A DNA stretch of 64,000 nt from Candidatus Cybelea septentrionalis (GTDB lineage: Bacteria > Vulcanimicrobiota > Vulcanimicrobiia > Vulcanimicrobiales > Vulcanimicrobiaceae), in NCBI GenBank assembly GCA_003158175.1, contig PMHJ01000037.1, positions 242,433 through 306,432 on the forward strand, in the 5' to 3' direction. Position numbers and translations under genes: made by a program. The notes under the pieces are model-generated. The model did no database searches. It saw nothing but the letters and a program-made list of their open reading frames with translations, and was not told where the DNA came from. Below are positions 43,849 through 52,391 of the stretch, piece after piece. Each line of letters begins with the position of its first letter. The stretch's first letter is position 1.

Positions 43849-44879
43849 CAAGCACGAAAGTGCCCTTATCTAAAATGGGCATCCCAGGCGAGGAAGCTTA
43901 CCTTCTCATCACCTTTACCACCGCTAGCGGGAAAGAGTCAGCGAAGGAAGGCGGTCACGGCGAGTATGAGATCGTGTTCTTCTTTCGCCGACCCGGTACT
44001 TTGTTGGACGAATCGAACATATCTCTCGGAACGGACGAGCACGTTGGCTCGTCATTGCTTGGTATCGCGAACCCTGCCGTGACATTCAAGGACCCGCGCT
44101 TCGACGGCCAAGATACGAAGATCAAATTGTACGTCGCGACCGAGAGTGGTCTTAAGGCCGAGGCGTTCGGCGCTCCCAACAAGGATGGCTACCTCAGTGA
44201 CCTGCGTGTCACCCTCGTTGCGGACTCGCTCCTAGACGCGGGCAACCAGGCCAAGGCGCTCCTGATCCCTGCCATCAGCGCGCTTTCCTTCTCGTCCGAT
44301 ATTCCGCTCCATATTTCGCACACCGTCGTCCGAGAAAAGGCGACCGGCGTCGTCCAAAGAGATATCGTCGTGCCCTTTCAGCCCACGGCGACAACGATGC
44401 AGCCGCATGCGCAACAGCCGGAAGCACGCGTCCTCTTCAATCGATATCGGGATGCCATCAATTCGGACGACCCGAACTGGCGTTTCCTTTGCTTTGCATC
44501 CATCGTCGAGCAGCTGTGGAAGAGAACCAAGGCCGACAAGACGATACAAGTAGATTTGGAAAACATCGTCATTCCCAAAGACGACGATAAATATGTAGCC
44601 TGGTTCAAATCCGGCTTTCCGCAATCATACGCTCTTGAGGACCGAAACTGCTTAAACGACGTCCCGCTCGAAGCGCGCGGGATGACCACGAACGAGGTCA
44701 TCGTCAACTACATTCGCCCTCTGCGAACAGCCATCGCTCATAGCCTTCTCGAAGACGGAACCTTGCCTTCGGAGCGAGACGACGTCAAGCATCGAGCTGA
44801 GGTAAGAAAGTGGTCAACGCTACTACGATGCATTACGCGGCTCCACTTGCAGGCGGTTTACGCACTTCCGACCGTTTAA
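43758..44879 (+). CDS. SEC-C-associated protein with HEPN-like RX4H motif (frameshifted)
   Basis: The 373-aa frame from 43758 begins with residues (RKRQTLQEPLL) that are an artefact of the shifted SEC-C motif; the authentic start is probably ATG 43738. The middle is beta-rich and unassigned. The C-terminal ~150 residues are helical with YIRPLRTAIAHSLLEDG, whose R-x4-H matches the HEPN RNase motif; the same region also resembles MauJ-type proteins. If active, it could be an RNase toxin or effector of the adjacent restriction-like operon. Function is unproven. Confidence 0.6.
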   Translation: MSLRKRQTLQEPLLPQDAAKAPRPRASAPVTSTKVPLSKMGIPGEEAYLLITFTTASGKESAKEGGHGEYEIVFFFRRPGTLLDESNISLGTDEHVGSSLLGIANPAVTFKDPRFDGQDTKIKLYVATESGLKAEAFGAPNKDGYLSDLRVTLVADSLLDAGNQAKALLIPAISALSFSSDIPLHISHTVVREKATGVVQRDIVVPFQPTATTMQPHAQQPEARVLFNRYRDAINSDDPNWRFLCFASIVEQLWKRTKADKTIQVDLENIVIPKDDDKYVAWFKSGFPQSYALEDRNCLNDVPLEARGMTTNEVIVNYIRPLRTAIAHSLLEDGTLPSERDDVKHRAEVRKWSTLLRCITRLHLQAVYALPTV

Positions 44880-45437
44880 AAGCAAATTAGGTTCCGAGCG
44901 AAGCAGGATAGATCGAAACGTTGATGCCAACCTAGACCGATCCACTGTGGCGCACCAGAAGAGCGAAGCTCACACCAAAGCACCCAAGAAGACGACGCGC
45001 CACGCCATGAAGCAACGCGCCAAACAACGCCGCTCCGTAATGCTGAAGGTCCGGGTCAAGATTCCACCATCTTCGGAACTGCCGGAGGCACGGCTTTTGC
45101 GATGATCGCCGCGAACGGCGGGGTTCTACCGGCAGGTCGAAGTCTTCACACCACGAGGAAAATCGGCACCTAGAGCCGCTGATGTAGATGCACGCTATGT
45201 TTTAAGCGATCATCGAGCTAAGGGCAACGTCGTCGAACGCTTACGCCGAAGATGCGTTCGACCGAGCTGCGGTACGAGACACCGATCGACGGCTCACGGC
45301 CAACACGCGGCGGCGTTGTCTCAGCTAACATGAACATTCGGCTACTCGGCTCCATCAACGTCCATTCCTATCCCGAGGTAGGCAACTCAATATATGCACT
45401 GGTGTAATGCTCCGACTTGGCCCCCGCGCCGTGCTTC
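44880..45437. other. Intergenic region, no firm gene
   Basis: A possible 52-codon basic frame from GTG 44947 to 45105 (VAHQKSEAHTKAPKKTTRHA at its start) is too weak to call. The rest has no protein-like frame. It separates the + strand restriction-like genes from the convergent Lamassu-type operon, so it probably holds terminators, but I see no clear stem with a T-run. Confidence 0.4.
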
Positions 45438-47591
45438 CTATGACACCACCTGCAGGCGTGGCGGGATGTCAACCTCGCTACTTTGCTCTAAGCTGACGCC
45501 GGAGCGCTCCCAGTTCCGCAGGGTAACGAGTGAGGTACGCTGTCCTACTTCCAGCGGCCGAAATTTCCGTCTCAGCAGCGCAGCGAAGTCTTCGTCGTGT
45601 GTAGAAATAATTAATTGGCGACGCTCCCGGATCCTGCGCAGAGCGTCGAGCATGCCCAGCACGTTGATGTCGTCCAAGCTTTGCAAGGGATCGTCCAGGA
45701 TCGCGGTGTGTAGAGGTATTCCGTCGCTAGCAAGATTCATCGCCAGGAAAATACTGACTGCCAAGGCGCCTGTCTGCGCACTACTGAACACTTGAGCCGG
45801 CTTGTCGATCTCCTTCTCGCCTCGTGGGTCAAGCACCGGCGTATCGACACGACCTCGCCCTTTTGTGAATTTGCTCCGTAGTTCCGCGACACGAAACGCC
45901 GGATGAGGATCTATTCGCGTATATATTTTCTGCAGAAGTGGCGCGATGCGCTCTATCTGGCGGTTCACGGCATCGTCGGCAACGTGGCGTATCGCTTCGA
46001 TGACATTGCTCGCCTCGTCGTAAGCAGATTGGTACGACGCGTGCAACTCCCGCAATCGCTTCGCCTCCATCTCTGCGCTGATCTCTTGCTGGAGTAGCTC
46101 TTCGCGCTTACCCTCCTCGCCCATCTGAGCGATGGCCAGCGACAAAGCTTCACCGGCACTGTAGGCCTCGCTAATATCATTGATATGTTGACGCAAACAA
46201 ACTTCTAGGTCATTCAACCCTCCAAGCGTAGCTGTACCCAAGTCAAGATCGGCCAATTGAGAAGCCAAGAGGGCCCGCCGAGCGGACAATCCCTTATTGT
46301 ACTCGATTGCGTTGTCTAGATCGCCTTGCGCTTTTTTGGCTTGCAAACCAACTCTCTCGGCCTCTACCCGCAACCTTGCGGCTTCGCCCAGCGCCATGCC
46401 CGGCAACGACTCATCTTTTCGCGCAACCTGTTTCCTCAATCGCCGTTCAACAGCTTTCATGTCGATTGATTGAGCGCAGACAGGACAATGCGAAGAAAGG
46501 TGCCGCAGAGCCAACTGAGCGAGTGTATGCATCTCATCCTCGACATCTCGCTTTGCGAGGATCTCTGCACGAGCTCTTGCGTCGACTTCCTCCGCCGCAG
46601 CCACAAGGGCCTTCGCTTTTGAGGACTGTTCCTCGAATTGATTTGTAGTCGCCTTTAAACGTGCGACTTGCTCTTCGGGAACCTCTCTGAGCGTTTCGAA
46701 CTGAGCGAGGTCATCACGAACCTGTGGTAAGATCGAAAGACGCCTTTGAAACGTGAGTTTTGACGCCTGGAGCGTGCGGAGCATCTGCTCCAAAACCTGG
46801 CCTGCAATCGGCGTCGACACTTCGGGAATCGGACGGATACCCAGATTCTTGCCGAGCAAGCCGTTCCACCATTCGTTCCACTGTCGAACGGTATCGTCTT
46901 CTTTCGATTCTCTACCTATTCGTGTAAGTTGCGCGCGTGTCTCGGCCAGACGCTGTTCCGCCCTCAACGCTTCAACATCGCGTTGTGTCATCGCCCGGTG
47001 CCAGGCGTTTCTGGAACTCTCAAGTTTGCGCTGCAAGTCGTCTATACGGCCCACACCCGTGAGTTGACTGATGGCTGCGAACCGGTCTTGAGGCGAATCG
47101 CGGTCGACGAACTGCCGTACAAGATCCTGCTGCAGATACACCGAGCGGGTCAGCGCCTCGTGGAGATCGTCCAGCGGCGAGGCGCTCGAAGCGCCGGAAT
47201 CCCACATTCGTCGCAGTAACGTGGCAACGGCCGATGGGCCTTCGGTCGCCGCCTCCCCAACGTGTACGACAAGGTTTGATCGTCCATCCAGCACTGTCCT
47301 GATGACAGTAATCTCCGGTTTGCTGTTGCCTAACGTCAATGCGACCCGCGCAAGCCCAGCTGGCGCGTACAGAGATACAATTCTTTCCTGGCTTTCAGCG
47401 CTTTTTGCCCGTTCGCCATCTTCACTGATGCGTTTCAAACGACCGGTGAGCCCCCAAAGAATGGAGTCAAGGAGCGATGTCTTACCGGTTCCGTTTGGGC
47501 CGACAAGAATCGTGATGTCCGCCGACAAATCGATTTCGACACGCTTGGTGAAGGCGCGGAACCCCTCGATGCTGGCGCCAAGAAGCCTCAT
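45438..47591 (-). CDS. SMC-like ATPase of a Lamassu / ABC-three-component system (LmuB-like)
   Basis: A 717-aa SMC/Rad50-type ATPase. Walker A is GPNGTGKT at residues 31-38. Long coiled coils surround a zinc-hook-like HCPVCAQSI in the middle. Near the end are a signature-like VFSSAQTGALAVSIFLAM, Walker B TAILDDPLQSLDD and STHDEDF. In Lamassu systems the LmuB ATPase senses phage or plasmid DNA structures and licenses the LmuA effector. It is the last gene of the operon and overlaps the middle component by 4 bp. Confidence 0.85.
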   Translation of the reverse strand: MRLLGASIEGFRAFTKRVEIDLSADITILVGPNGTGKTSLLDSILWGLTGRLKRISEDGERAKSAESQERIVSLYAPAGLARVALTLGNSKPEITVIRTVLDGRSNLVVHVGEAATEGPSAVATLLRRMWDSGASSASPLDDLHEALTRSVYLQQDLVRQFVDRDSPQDRFAAISQLTGVGRIDDLQRKLESSRNAWHRAMTQRDVEALRAEQRLAETRAQLTRIGRESKEDDTVRQWNEWWNGLLGKNLGIRPIPEVSTPIAGQVLEQMLRTLQASKLTFQRRLSILPQVRDDLAQFETLREVPEEQVARLKATTNQFEEQSSKAKALVAAAEEVDARARAEILAKRDVEDEMHTLAQLALRHLSSHCPVCAQSIDMKAVERRLRKQVARKDESLPGMALGEAARLRVEAERVGLQAKKAQGDLDNAIEYNKGLSARRALLASQLADLDLGTATLGGLNDLEVCLRQHINDISEAYSAGEALSLAIAQMGEEGKREELLQQEISAEMEAKRLRELHASYQSAYDEASNVIEAIRHVADDAVNRQIERIAPLLQKIYTRIDPHPAFRVAELRSKFTKGRGRVDTPVLDPRGEKEIDKPAQVFSSAQTGALAVSIFLAMNLASDGIPLHTAILDDPLQSLDDINVLGMLDALRRIRERRQLIISTHDEDFAALLRRKFRPLEVGQRTSLVTLRNWERSGVSLEQSSEVDIPPRLQVVS

Positions 47592-48184
47592 CGCATCAAA
47601 GCCTCAGCGATACACTCGAGGAGAGGCTCGTCTTTCTTAAACCCTTCGACGACCGCGTGCGCTACGCTCGGTTTTACGCCTCGTTCGATCAACATGTCCG
47701 CCAAGCGATCGACGACCGACGTTGCTCCCTCAGTCGCGCCGACGTCGCCGACGCTCAGCGGCAAAAGTGGCATCAACACATTCGTCAAGTCACCGATGAA
47801 ATGGATCGACTCTCCGGTGCCGACAATCTTCCGTACACGAAGTGTATCGTACCGGATTTCATCTTCCGCACGCTCGTCCCCGCTGGGAGACGGGGTCAAG
47901 AGCGCAAGGTAGCCTTCCCAGGCCTTCGGGTTGCTCTGCGTTAGCTTTTCATTCAGAAGACGCACAAGCTCGCCTTGTGCCGCCTGCCAGCCGTCGAGTA
48001 GTGAGGACCACGTTTCGTACGTGACCAGCAAGACCACGCCGAACGGGTCTTCGGCCACGAAGCATAGTTCGCCGATAGACGCCTTTGCACGTGAATCGGT
48101 ACTAATTTGGTAACTAGCTTCCCGCAGAGTTTGCTGCGCTTGCGCCAGCAGGACGCGCGCCGTCAACGATTGGAACTCCGGCAC
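47588..48184 (-). CDS. Middle component of the Lamassu / ABC-three-component system (LmuC-like)
   Basis: A 198-aa protein. Features that I associate with ABC-three-component middle components are EDPFGVVLLVTYETW, KAWEGYLALLT, and EIRYDTLRVRKIVGTGE. A helical C-terminal part follows. It lies between effector and ATPase with overlaps of 1 and 4 bp, the typical gene order. Such proteins bridge the effector to the SMC-like ATPase. Confidence 0.75.
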   Translation of the reverse strand: MPEFQSLTARVLLAQAQQTLREASYQISTDSRAKASIGELCFVAEDPFGVVLLVTYETWSSLLDGWQAAQGELVRLLNEKLTQSNPKAWEGYLALLTPSPSGDERAEDEIRYDTLRVRKIVGTGESIHFIGDLTNVLMPLLPLSVGDVGATEGATSVVDRLADMLIERGVKPSVAHAVVEGFKKDEPLLECIAEALMR

Positions 48185-49593
48185 TAGCTTCTCACCATCT
48201 GTCTCAGCGCGTCAGGACCAGCGAGCAACGCTGAAGGAGAAAAACAGGCAAAATCGGGCGGGGACGCGGTGACCTCCTTCTGCTCCGGCTTCGGAACGAT
48301 GCTCTCGGGTACTGAGGTCGGTTTATCCATGTCAAGGACGGCCGTTGTAAGATACACCACCGGTGTAGTCTTGTCGATGCGCCTAAACTTGCGCAAGCGC
48401 GATCTAATCTCCGCCTCGGCGCGCGCCCAAAACATCGAACCCGCTCCGGAGCATGAGAACACACGGAAGAGCGGCTTGCCGTCCTTTCGAAATTCCATTC
48501 CGTCTTCGACGACAACGCATTCGTTCGCCTGAACAATCCTCAACGCAATGGCTAATGCCCGAACGATGTCGACGAGATGATCTAACATCGTATTGATAAA
48601 CGTCTTATATTCTGCCTTGCTCATAAACCACGCGGCGCGCAGCTTTCCTAAAATCAGAATGTCCATCGGGAGCGATTCCATCACCAAGGTGATGTCCTCA
48701 CGGTGCAGTCGGTTTTCCTCGCAAAAAGTGGGATGTCGATCAGATATCGCATTCAGAAAGCCGCGGGACGCGCTGCCCCCGAGCGCGCCCATAAATCCCG
48801 TCCAACACGACCGAATATAATCACCAAGTGGAATTTCTAAGGCATCAGCCAGCCTGTTGTCACCTCTGTCCAGGGCATCGACCTGAAAGACGTTCCTCGG
48901 CGGGACCAAAACTCCGCGGACCTTGAGCACGGTTTCCGATATGACAGGCGTCGGTGAACCGAGCCCGGCAAAAATAACGTTGGGCGTGAGCGCGAAATCA
49001 GTGAGAATGTATTCCTGCCACGTGTCTTCCCAGTTCGCGTCGATTTGAGCGGTTCTTAGAATCCAGCGACTGTCGGGCGACTCGACGTTGCCGTGCAAAT
49101 AAACTAAACCTTGTCGGGTGCGAGCTCGCAGGTCTTCGACGCCATGAATAATTGCGACGTAAGCCTCCGTAGCTATATCGGAGATCGCGGTGTCGAGCGC
49201 CCTATCGAAGTTGAGGGTCAAGATCAACCCGACGATGCCCTCGGCCAAGAGTGAGGCAGCGATCTTGTGGCCGTCATTGGGCGAAGCGTTCGCTAACTGC
49301 CGACGAAGAATATCGACGAGAGCCTCTTGCGAGCCCGTAATCGCGAAGACCGCATCGGCAAGAGCGCCGAGGTCTTCGCGATCGCAGCAACCGTCGACTA
49401 TGATTCGCTGCTCCACCAGATCGCGGTAAGCGCGTTTCGCATAATCGCTCGCAGATGCGAGGTTGGTCGGCGCGTCCATCGAACAACCGGCGCCCAGAAC
49501 AATAGCAATCTGGCCGGTACCCGGCTGCGCCACGGCTGCCACAAGAGGCGCCGGAACTGTCACGGCGTCGCGATCACACACTGCATTGGACAT
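48184..49593 (-). CDS. SIR2-domain effector of the Lamassu-type system (LmuA-Sir2-like)
   Basis: A 469-aa protein, first gene of the operon. The N-terminal SIR2 fold is marked by the NAD-binding VLGAGCS (G34-S38), LTLNFDRAL, and VYLHGN with the catalytic His. The C-terminal ~170 residues are unassigned. SIR2 effectors in defence systems deplete NAD+ and stop growth on infection. With the adjacent middle component and SMC-like ATPase it fits the Lamassu-Sir2 subtype. Confidence 0.8.
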   Translation of the reverse strand: MSNAVCDRDAVTVPAPLVAAVAQPGTGQIAIVLGAGCSMDAPTNLASASDYAKRAYRDLVEQRIIVDGCCDREDLGALADAVFAITGSQEALVDILRRQLANASPNDGHKIAASLLAEGIVGLILTLNFDRALDTAISDIATEAYVAIIHGVEDLRARTRQGLVYLHGNVESPDSRWILRTAQIDANWEDTWQEYILTDFALTPNVIFAGLGSPTPVISETVLKVRGVLVPPRNVFQVDALDRGDNRLADALEIPLGDYIRSCWTGFMGALGGSASRGFLNAISDRHPTFCEENRLHREDITLVMESLPMDILILGKLRAAWFMSKAEYKTFINTMLDHLVDIVRALAIALRIVQANECVVVEDGMEFRKDGKPLFRVFSCSGAGSMFWARAEAEIRSRLRKFRRIDKTTPVVYLTTAVLDMDKPTSVPESIVPKPEQKEVTASPPDFACFSPSALLAGPDALRQMVRS

Positions 49594-50403
49594 TTGACTT
49601 TGGACGCGAACCTCATTCGCGGCGGGCGAAGGTCACGGATCCGCATCGTGGACGGCTCTGCAGTCGAATTCAGTCGGGGTTAAGTCCTTCTTGATTGGTC
49701 CTGGTCTTGGACCCCTTCGCCGGATTCGCCTAGCCGAAGGGGGACTGCCATTACTCAGCGGTGCGGCATGTCGTCACAGAGAGGTCCCACCGGCGATTTT
49801 GGTGTCTATCGCCCCCGCGGCCATTTCTGTCGCCGGCCTGGTCGCGCTAAAGCAGAAAGTCCCCATGCATCCAACAAGCAAGACGTCGCTGAAGGCTCAA
49901 CGTGTAAGGTTCGTAAGATTCTGGCCCACGCTAGGTAATCGGCGCACGAGCACTGCTCCCTCGTAACGCCAATACTGAAGAGTCGCTCGATTCTTTCAAT
50001 CCGGGATCCAACGCCTAGGAATCGCACACGGAGACAAGATAATGAAGCACTCTTCTTAGCACGGACTCAGGTGCGCGGCGGCGACATTGGAGCATCCTTG
50101 CAGGCCCTCGCAAATACGCGAGTGTTCGGGCGATTCGGCTCCGGGATGTGCCCTTACCATAACTCGCGGCCCTCCGTCCGGCGCTGCCGAAGCGCAGGCT
50201 ACCACCGGCCCCACTCCGTGTCAACGCTTCCCGTCGGCTCGCTGCGCTCGGCGTTGACGCGGAGCCTCTGCGCCGGCGGTACCCGCGCCGTGCGGCAGCG
50301 CTGTGTCGGGCCGCTTGGCGATGCGTGTTACGCCTAGAACGAATCATCGTGAGGACCCCCCTTGACGACTGCACATGCTGCCGTAGATAATTGGCTTGTA
50401 CGA
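49594..50403. other. Long leader region of the transfer operon
   Basis: No supported gene; short frames on both strands have poor composition. It holds the nested inverted repeat at 50180-50302 and ends at the promoter of traG. Confidence 0.5.
50180..50302. repeat. Nested GC-rich inverted repeat upstream of traG
   Basis: Three nested arm pairs: GGCGCTGCCG (50180-50189) with 50293-50302, ACCACCGG (50201-50208) with 50273-50280, and TCCGTGTCAACGC (50215-50227) with 50251-50263, each with one mismatch. The loop holds GCTCGCTGCGCTCGG, like the loops of the other leader hairpins. Confidence 0.7.
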
Positions 50404-50432
50404 GAACACGCGACTTTCGCCCGCATTATAAT
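50404..50432 (+). promoter_or_regulatory. Candidate promoter of the traG-trb operon
   Basis: A perfect -10 box TATAAT lies at 50427-50432; the -35 position (GAACAC) is poor, so an activator may be needed. The expected transcript starts just before the hairpin at 50444. Confidence 0.4.
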
Positions 50433-50443
50433 GCTGGCGTAAT

Positions 50444-50477
50444 GCCTCCGAAGCACCATCGCTTCGGGGGCTTTACT
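50444..50477 (+). terminator. Leader hairpin (possible attenuator) before traG
   Basis: CCTCCGAAGC-ACCATC-GCTTCGGGGG gives a 10-bp stem with one G-U pair, followed by CTTTACTTTT. It lies between the promoter and the traG start, where termination would limit expression of the whole transfer operon. Confidence 0.5.
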
Positions 50478-50507
50478 TTTGCGAGCGTGTCTCGAGGTCA
50501 ATTACGA

Positions 50508-52391
50508 ATGAAAAACACTTCTCTTCCAAACCTCTACGCGCTGCCGCGGAGCGAGCGCGATCCAATGACCGTGGTCTTTCCATCGATCGGGATCGTCATT
50601 TGGGTCGGCGCTGCTTCGTGCTGGGCTGCCACGCAAGAGGTTGCGCGCGCGTTCGCCTATCAACCCTCGCTTGGCCGGCCGCTCTTTGGGCACGTCTATT
50701 CGCCCTTCGACCTAGTCGCCTGGGCGATCAAGTTCGATCATCCGGCGCGCTTCGGGTTCGAGATTCATCGCGTATTCGTTCACGCCTACGTGATCGTTGT
50801 GCTTGGCAACGCTCTTGGCATATTCGTCGCCGTCGTAATGGTGGTCCGGCGCGCCGGCCGCTTGCGGCGGCACACCGACCTTCACGGCTCCGCGCATTGG
50901 GCTTCACGGCTGGAAGTCCGGGCGACAGGTTTGCTGGGTCGCGATCGCGGCGTGTATGTTGGTGCGTGGCGCGATCCCCAATCAGGCCGAATCAAGTACC
51001 TGCGTGACGCAAGCTCTACCCATGACCTGGCGTTCATGCCAACCGGCGCCGGCAAGACCACCGGCTCCGTATTTATGACGTTGCTTTCGTGGTTGGGATC
51101 CGTCTTCGCGCTCGATCTTACCGGCGGAGAGCTTTGGGTCCACACGGCGGGCTGGCGTGCTGCGAGTGCGCAAGATGGCGGCCTGGGCCAGCGCGTCTAC
51201 AAGTTTGAGCCCACGGCGACTGATGGTTCCAGCATCCACTTGAACCCATTCGACCGAATCCGTATCGGAACGAACTACGAAATCCAGGACGTTCAGAACA
51301 TTGTCGAGCTGGTCGCCGACGAGGGCGAGAAGCCCGTACGGGGAGACAACCGCTTCTGGGTCGAGATGGCGAAGCGGTTGCTGGTCGGACTCAGCCTGCA
51401 CGTCAAGCATGATGCCGACCCCGAGAACGACTCGCTCACGGGCGTTGCCGCGATGCTCGCCGATCCGCGCTTCAACGATTTCGATAAGCTCTTCGAGCAC
51501 CTGCGCAGCTACGCGCACGATCCCTCGCACGCGCGCGGATGGCTCGATGCGAAAGGCCTTCCGTCCGTGACGCATCCGCTCGTGGCGCAGATCGCGACGC
51601 AGATGCAGGCGATGGAGCCGCGCGTTAAAGCGAACATCGTGGCGGAAGCGCAGAGCTTTCTGACACTCTACAGTGATCCGATCATCGCGGCGAACATCGC
51701 ATCCAGCGATTTCGACCTTGGCGACCTCGCCAACGGCGGCATCAGCTTGTACTTCGTCGTCCACCAAGTTGACAAGAAGCGGTTGCGCCCGCTGACGCGG
51801 CTGATTACGACGCAAGTTCTGCTCGCGCTGATGCGCCGGCATGAGCACGTGGCCGAACCACGGGTCCTGATCATGCTCGAAGAAGTGGCAGAGCTGGGCG
51901 CTTTGGACGTGGTTGCAACAGCGCTTGCGCTTGGCCGAGGCTACGGGCTTAAGCTGTTTCTGATCGCGCAGGACTTGAGCCAGCTGGAGACGGCGTGGGG
52001 GAGCAAGAGCAAGACGATCATCGCCAACTGCGCTGTTCGCATCGCTTCAGCGCCCAACGACGTCGGGACCGCCGAGCTGCTTTCGAAGATGTGCGGCACA
52101 ATGACGGTTCGGCACACGGTGCGTAACTACTCGGGAAGCCGCATGAGTGCCCTGCTACCGCATACCATGACGACCGAGCACGACACGCAACGCCTGCTCT
52201 TGACGCCTGATGAAGTGATGCGGCTTCCGGGCCCGCGCAAGACCGACACGGGCGAAATCGTCTCACCGGGCAACATCCTCGTGTTCGTCTCAGGACATCC
52301 GCCGATCTATGGCGTGCAACCACTCTATTTCCGCGACCGAACCTTCCTCCAGCGCGCGTCGATTCCGCTGCCGGAGGTACATTGTGCCTGA
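50508..52391 (+). CDS. traG: Type IV coupling protein TraG/VirD4
   Basis: A ~627-aa inner-membrane ATPase that links relaxosome and T4SS. The start is ATG 50508 (MKNTSLPN) with GAGGT upstream; ATG 50442 lies within the leader hairpin. Two N-terminal membrane segments (VFPSIGIVIWVGAASCWAA and IVVLGNALGIFVAVVMVV) are followed by Walker A PTGAGKTT (about residue 178) and Walker B-like RVLIMLEEVAEL. It heads the trb operon. Confidence 0.92.
   Translation: MKNTSLPNLYALPRSERDPMTVVFPSIGIVIWVGAASCWAATQEVARAFAYQPSLGRPLFGHVYSPFDLVAWAIKFDHPARFGFEIHRVFVHAYVIVVLGNALGIFVAVVMVVRRAGRLRRHTDLHGSAHWASRLEVRATGLLGRDRGVYVGAWRDPQSGRIKYLRDASSTHDLAFMPTGAGKTTGSVFMTLLSWLGSVFALDLTGGELWVHTAGWRAASAQDGGLGQRVYKFEPTATDGSSIHLNPFDRIRIGTNYEIQDVQNIVELVADEGEKPVRGDNRFWVEMAKRLLVGLSLHVKHDADPENDSLTGVAAMLADPRFNDFDKLFEHLRSYAHDPSHARGWLDAKGLPSVTHPLVAQIATQMQAMEPRVKANIVAEAQSFLTLYSDPIIAANIASSDFDLGDLANGGISLYFVVHQVDKKRLRPLTRLITTQVLLALMRRHEHVAEPRVLIMLEEVAELGALDVVATALALGRGYGLKLFLIAQDLSQLETAWGSKSKTIIANCAVRIASAPNDVGTAELLSKMCGTMTVRHTVRNYSGSRMSALLPHTMTTEHDTQRLLLTPDEVMRLPGPRKTDTGEIVSPGNILVFVSGHPPIYGVQPLYFRDRTFLQRASIPLPEVHCA

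Noticed and set aside
49691-50027. Two overlapping frames of 73-91 aa
   Set aside because: No ribosome binding site, no domain, and they overlap each other on opposite strands.
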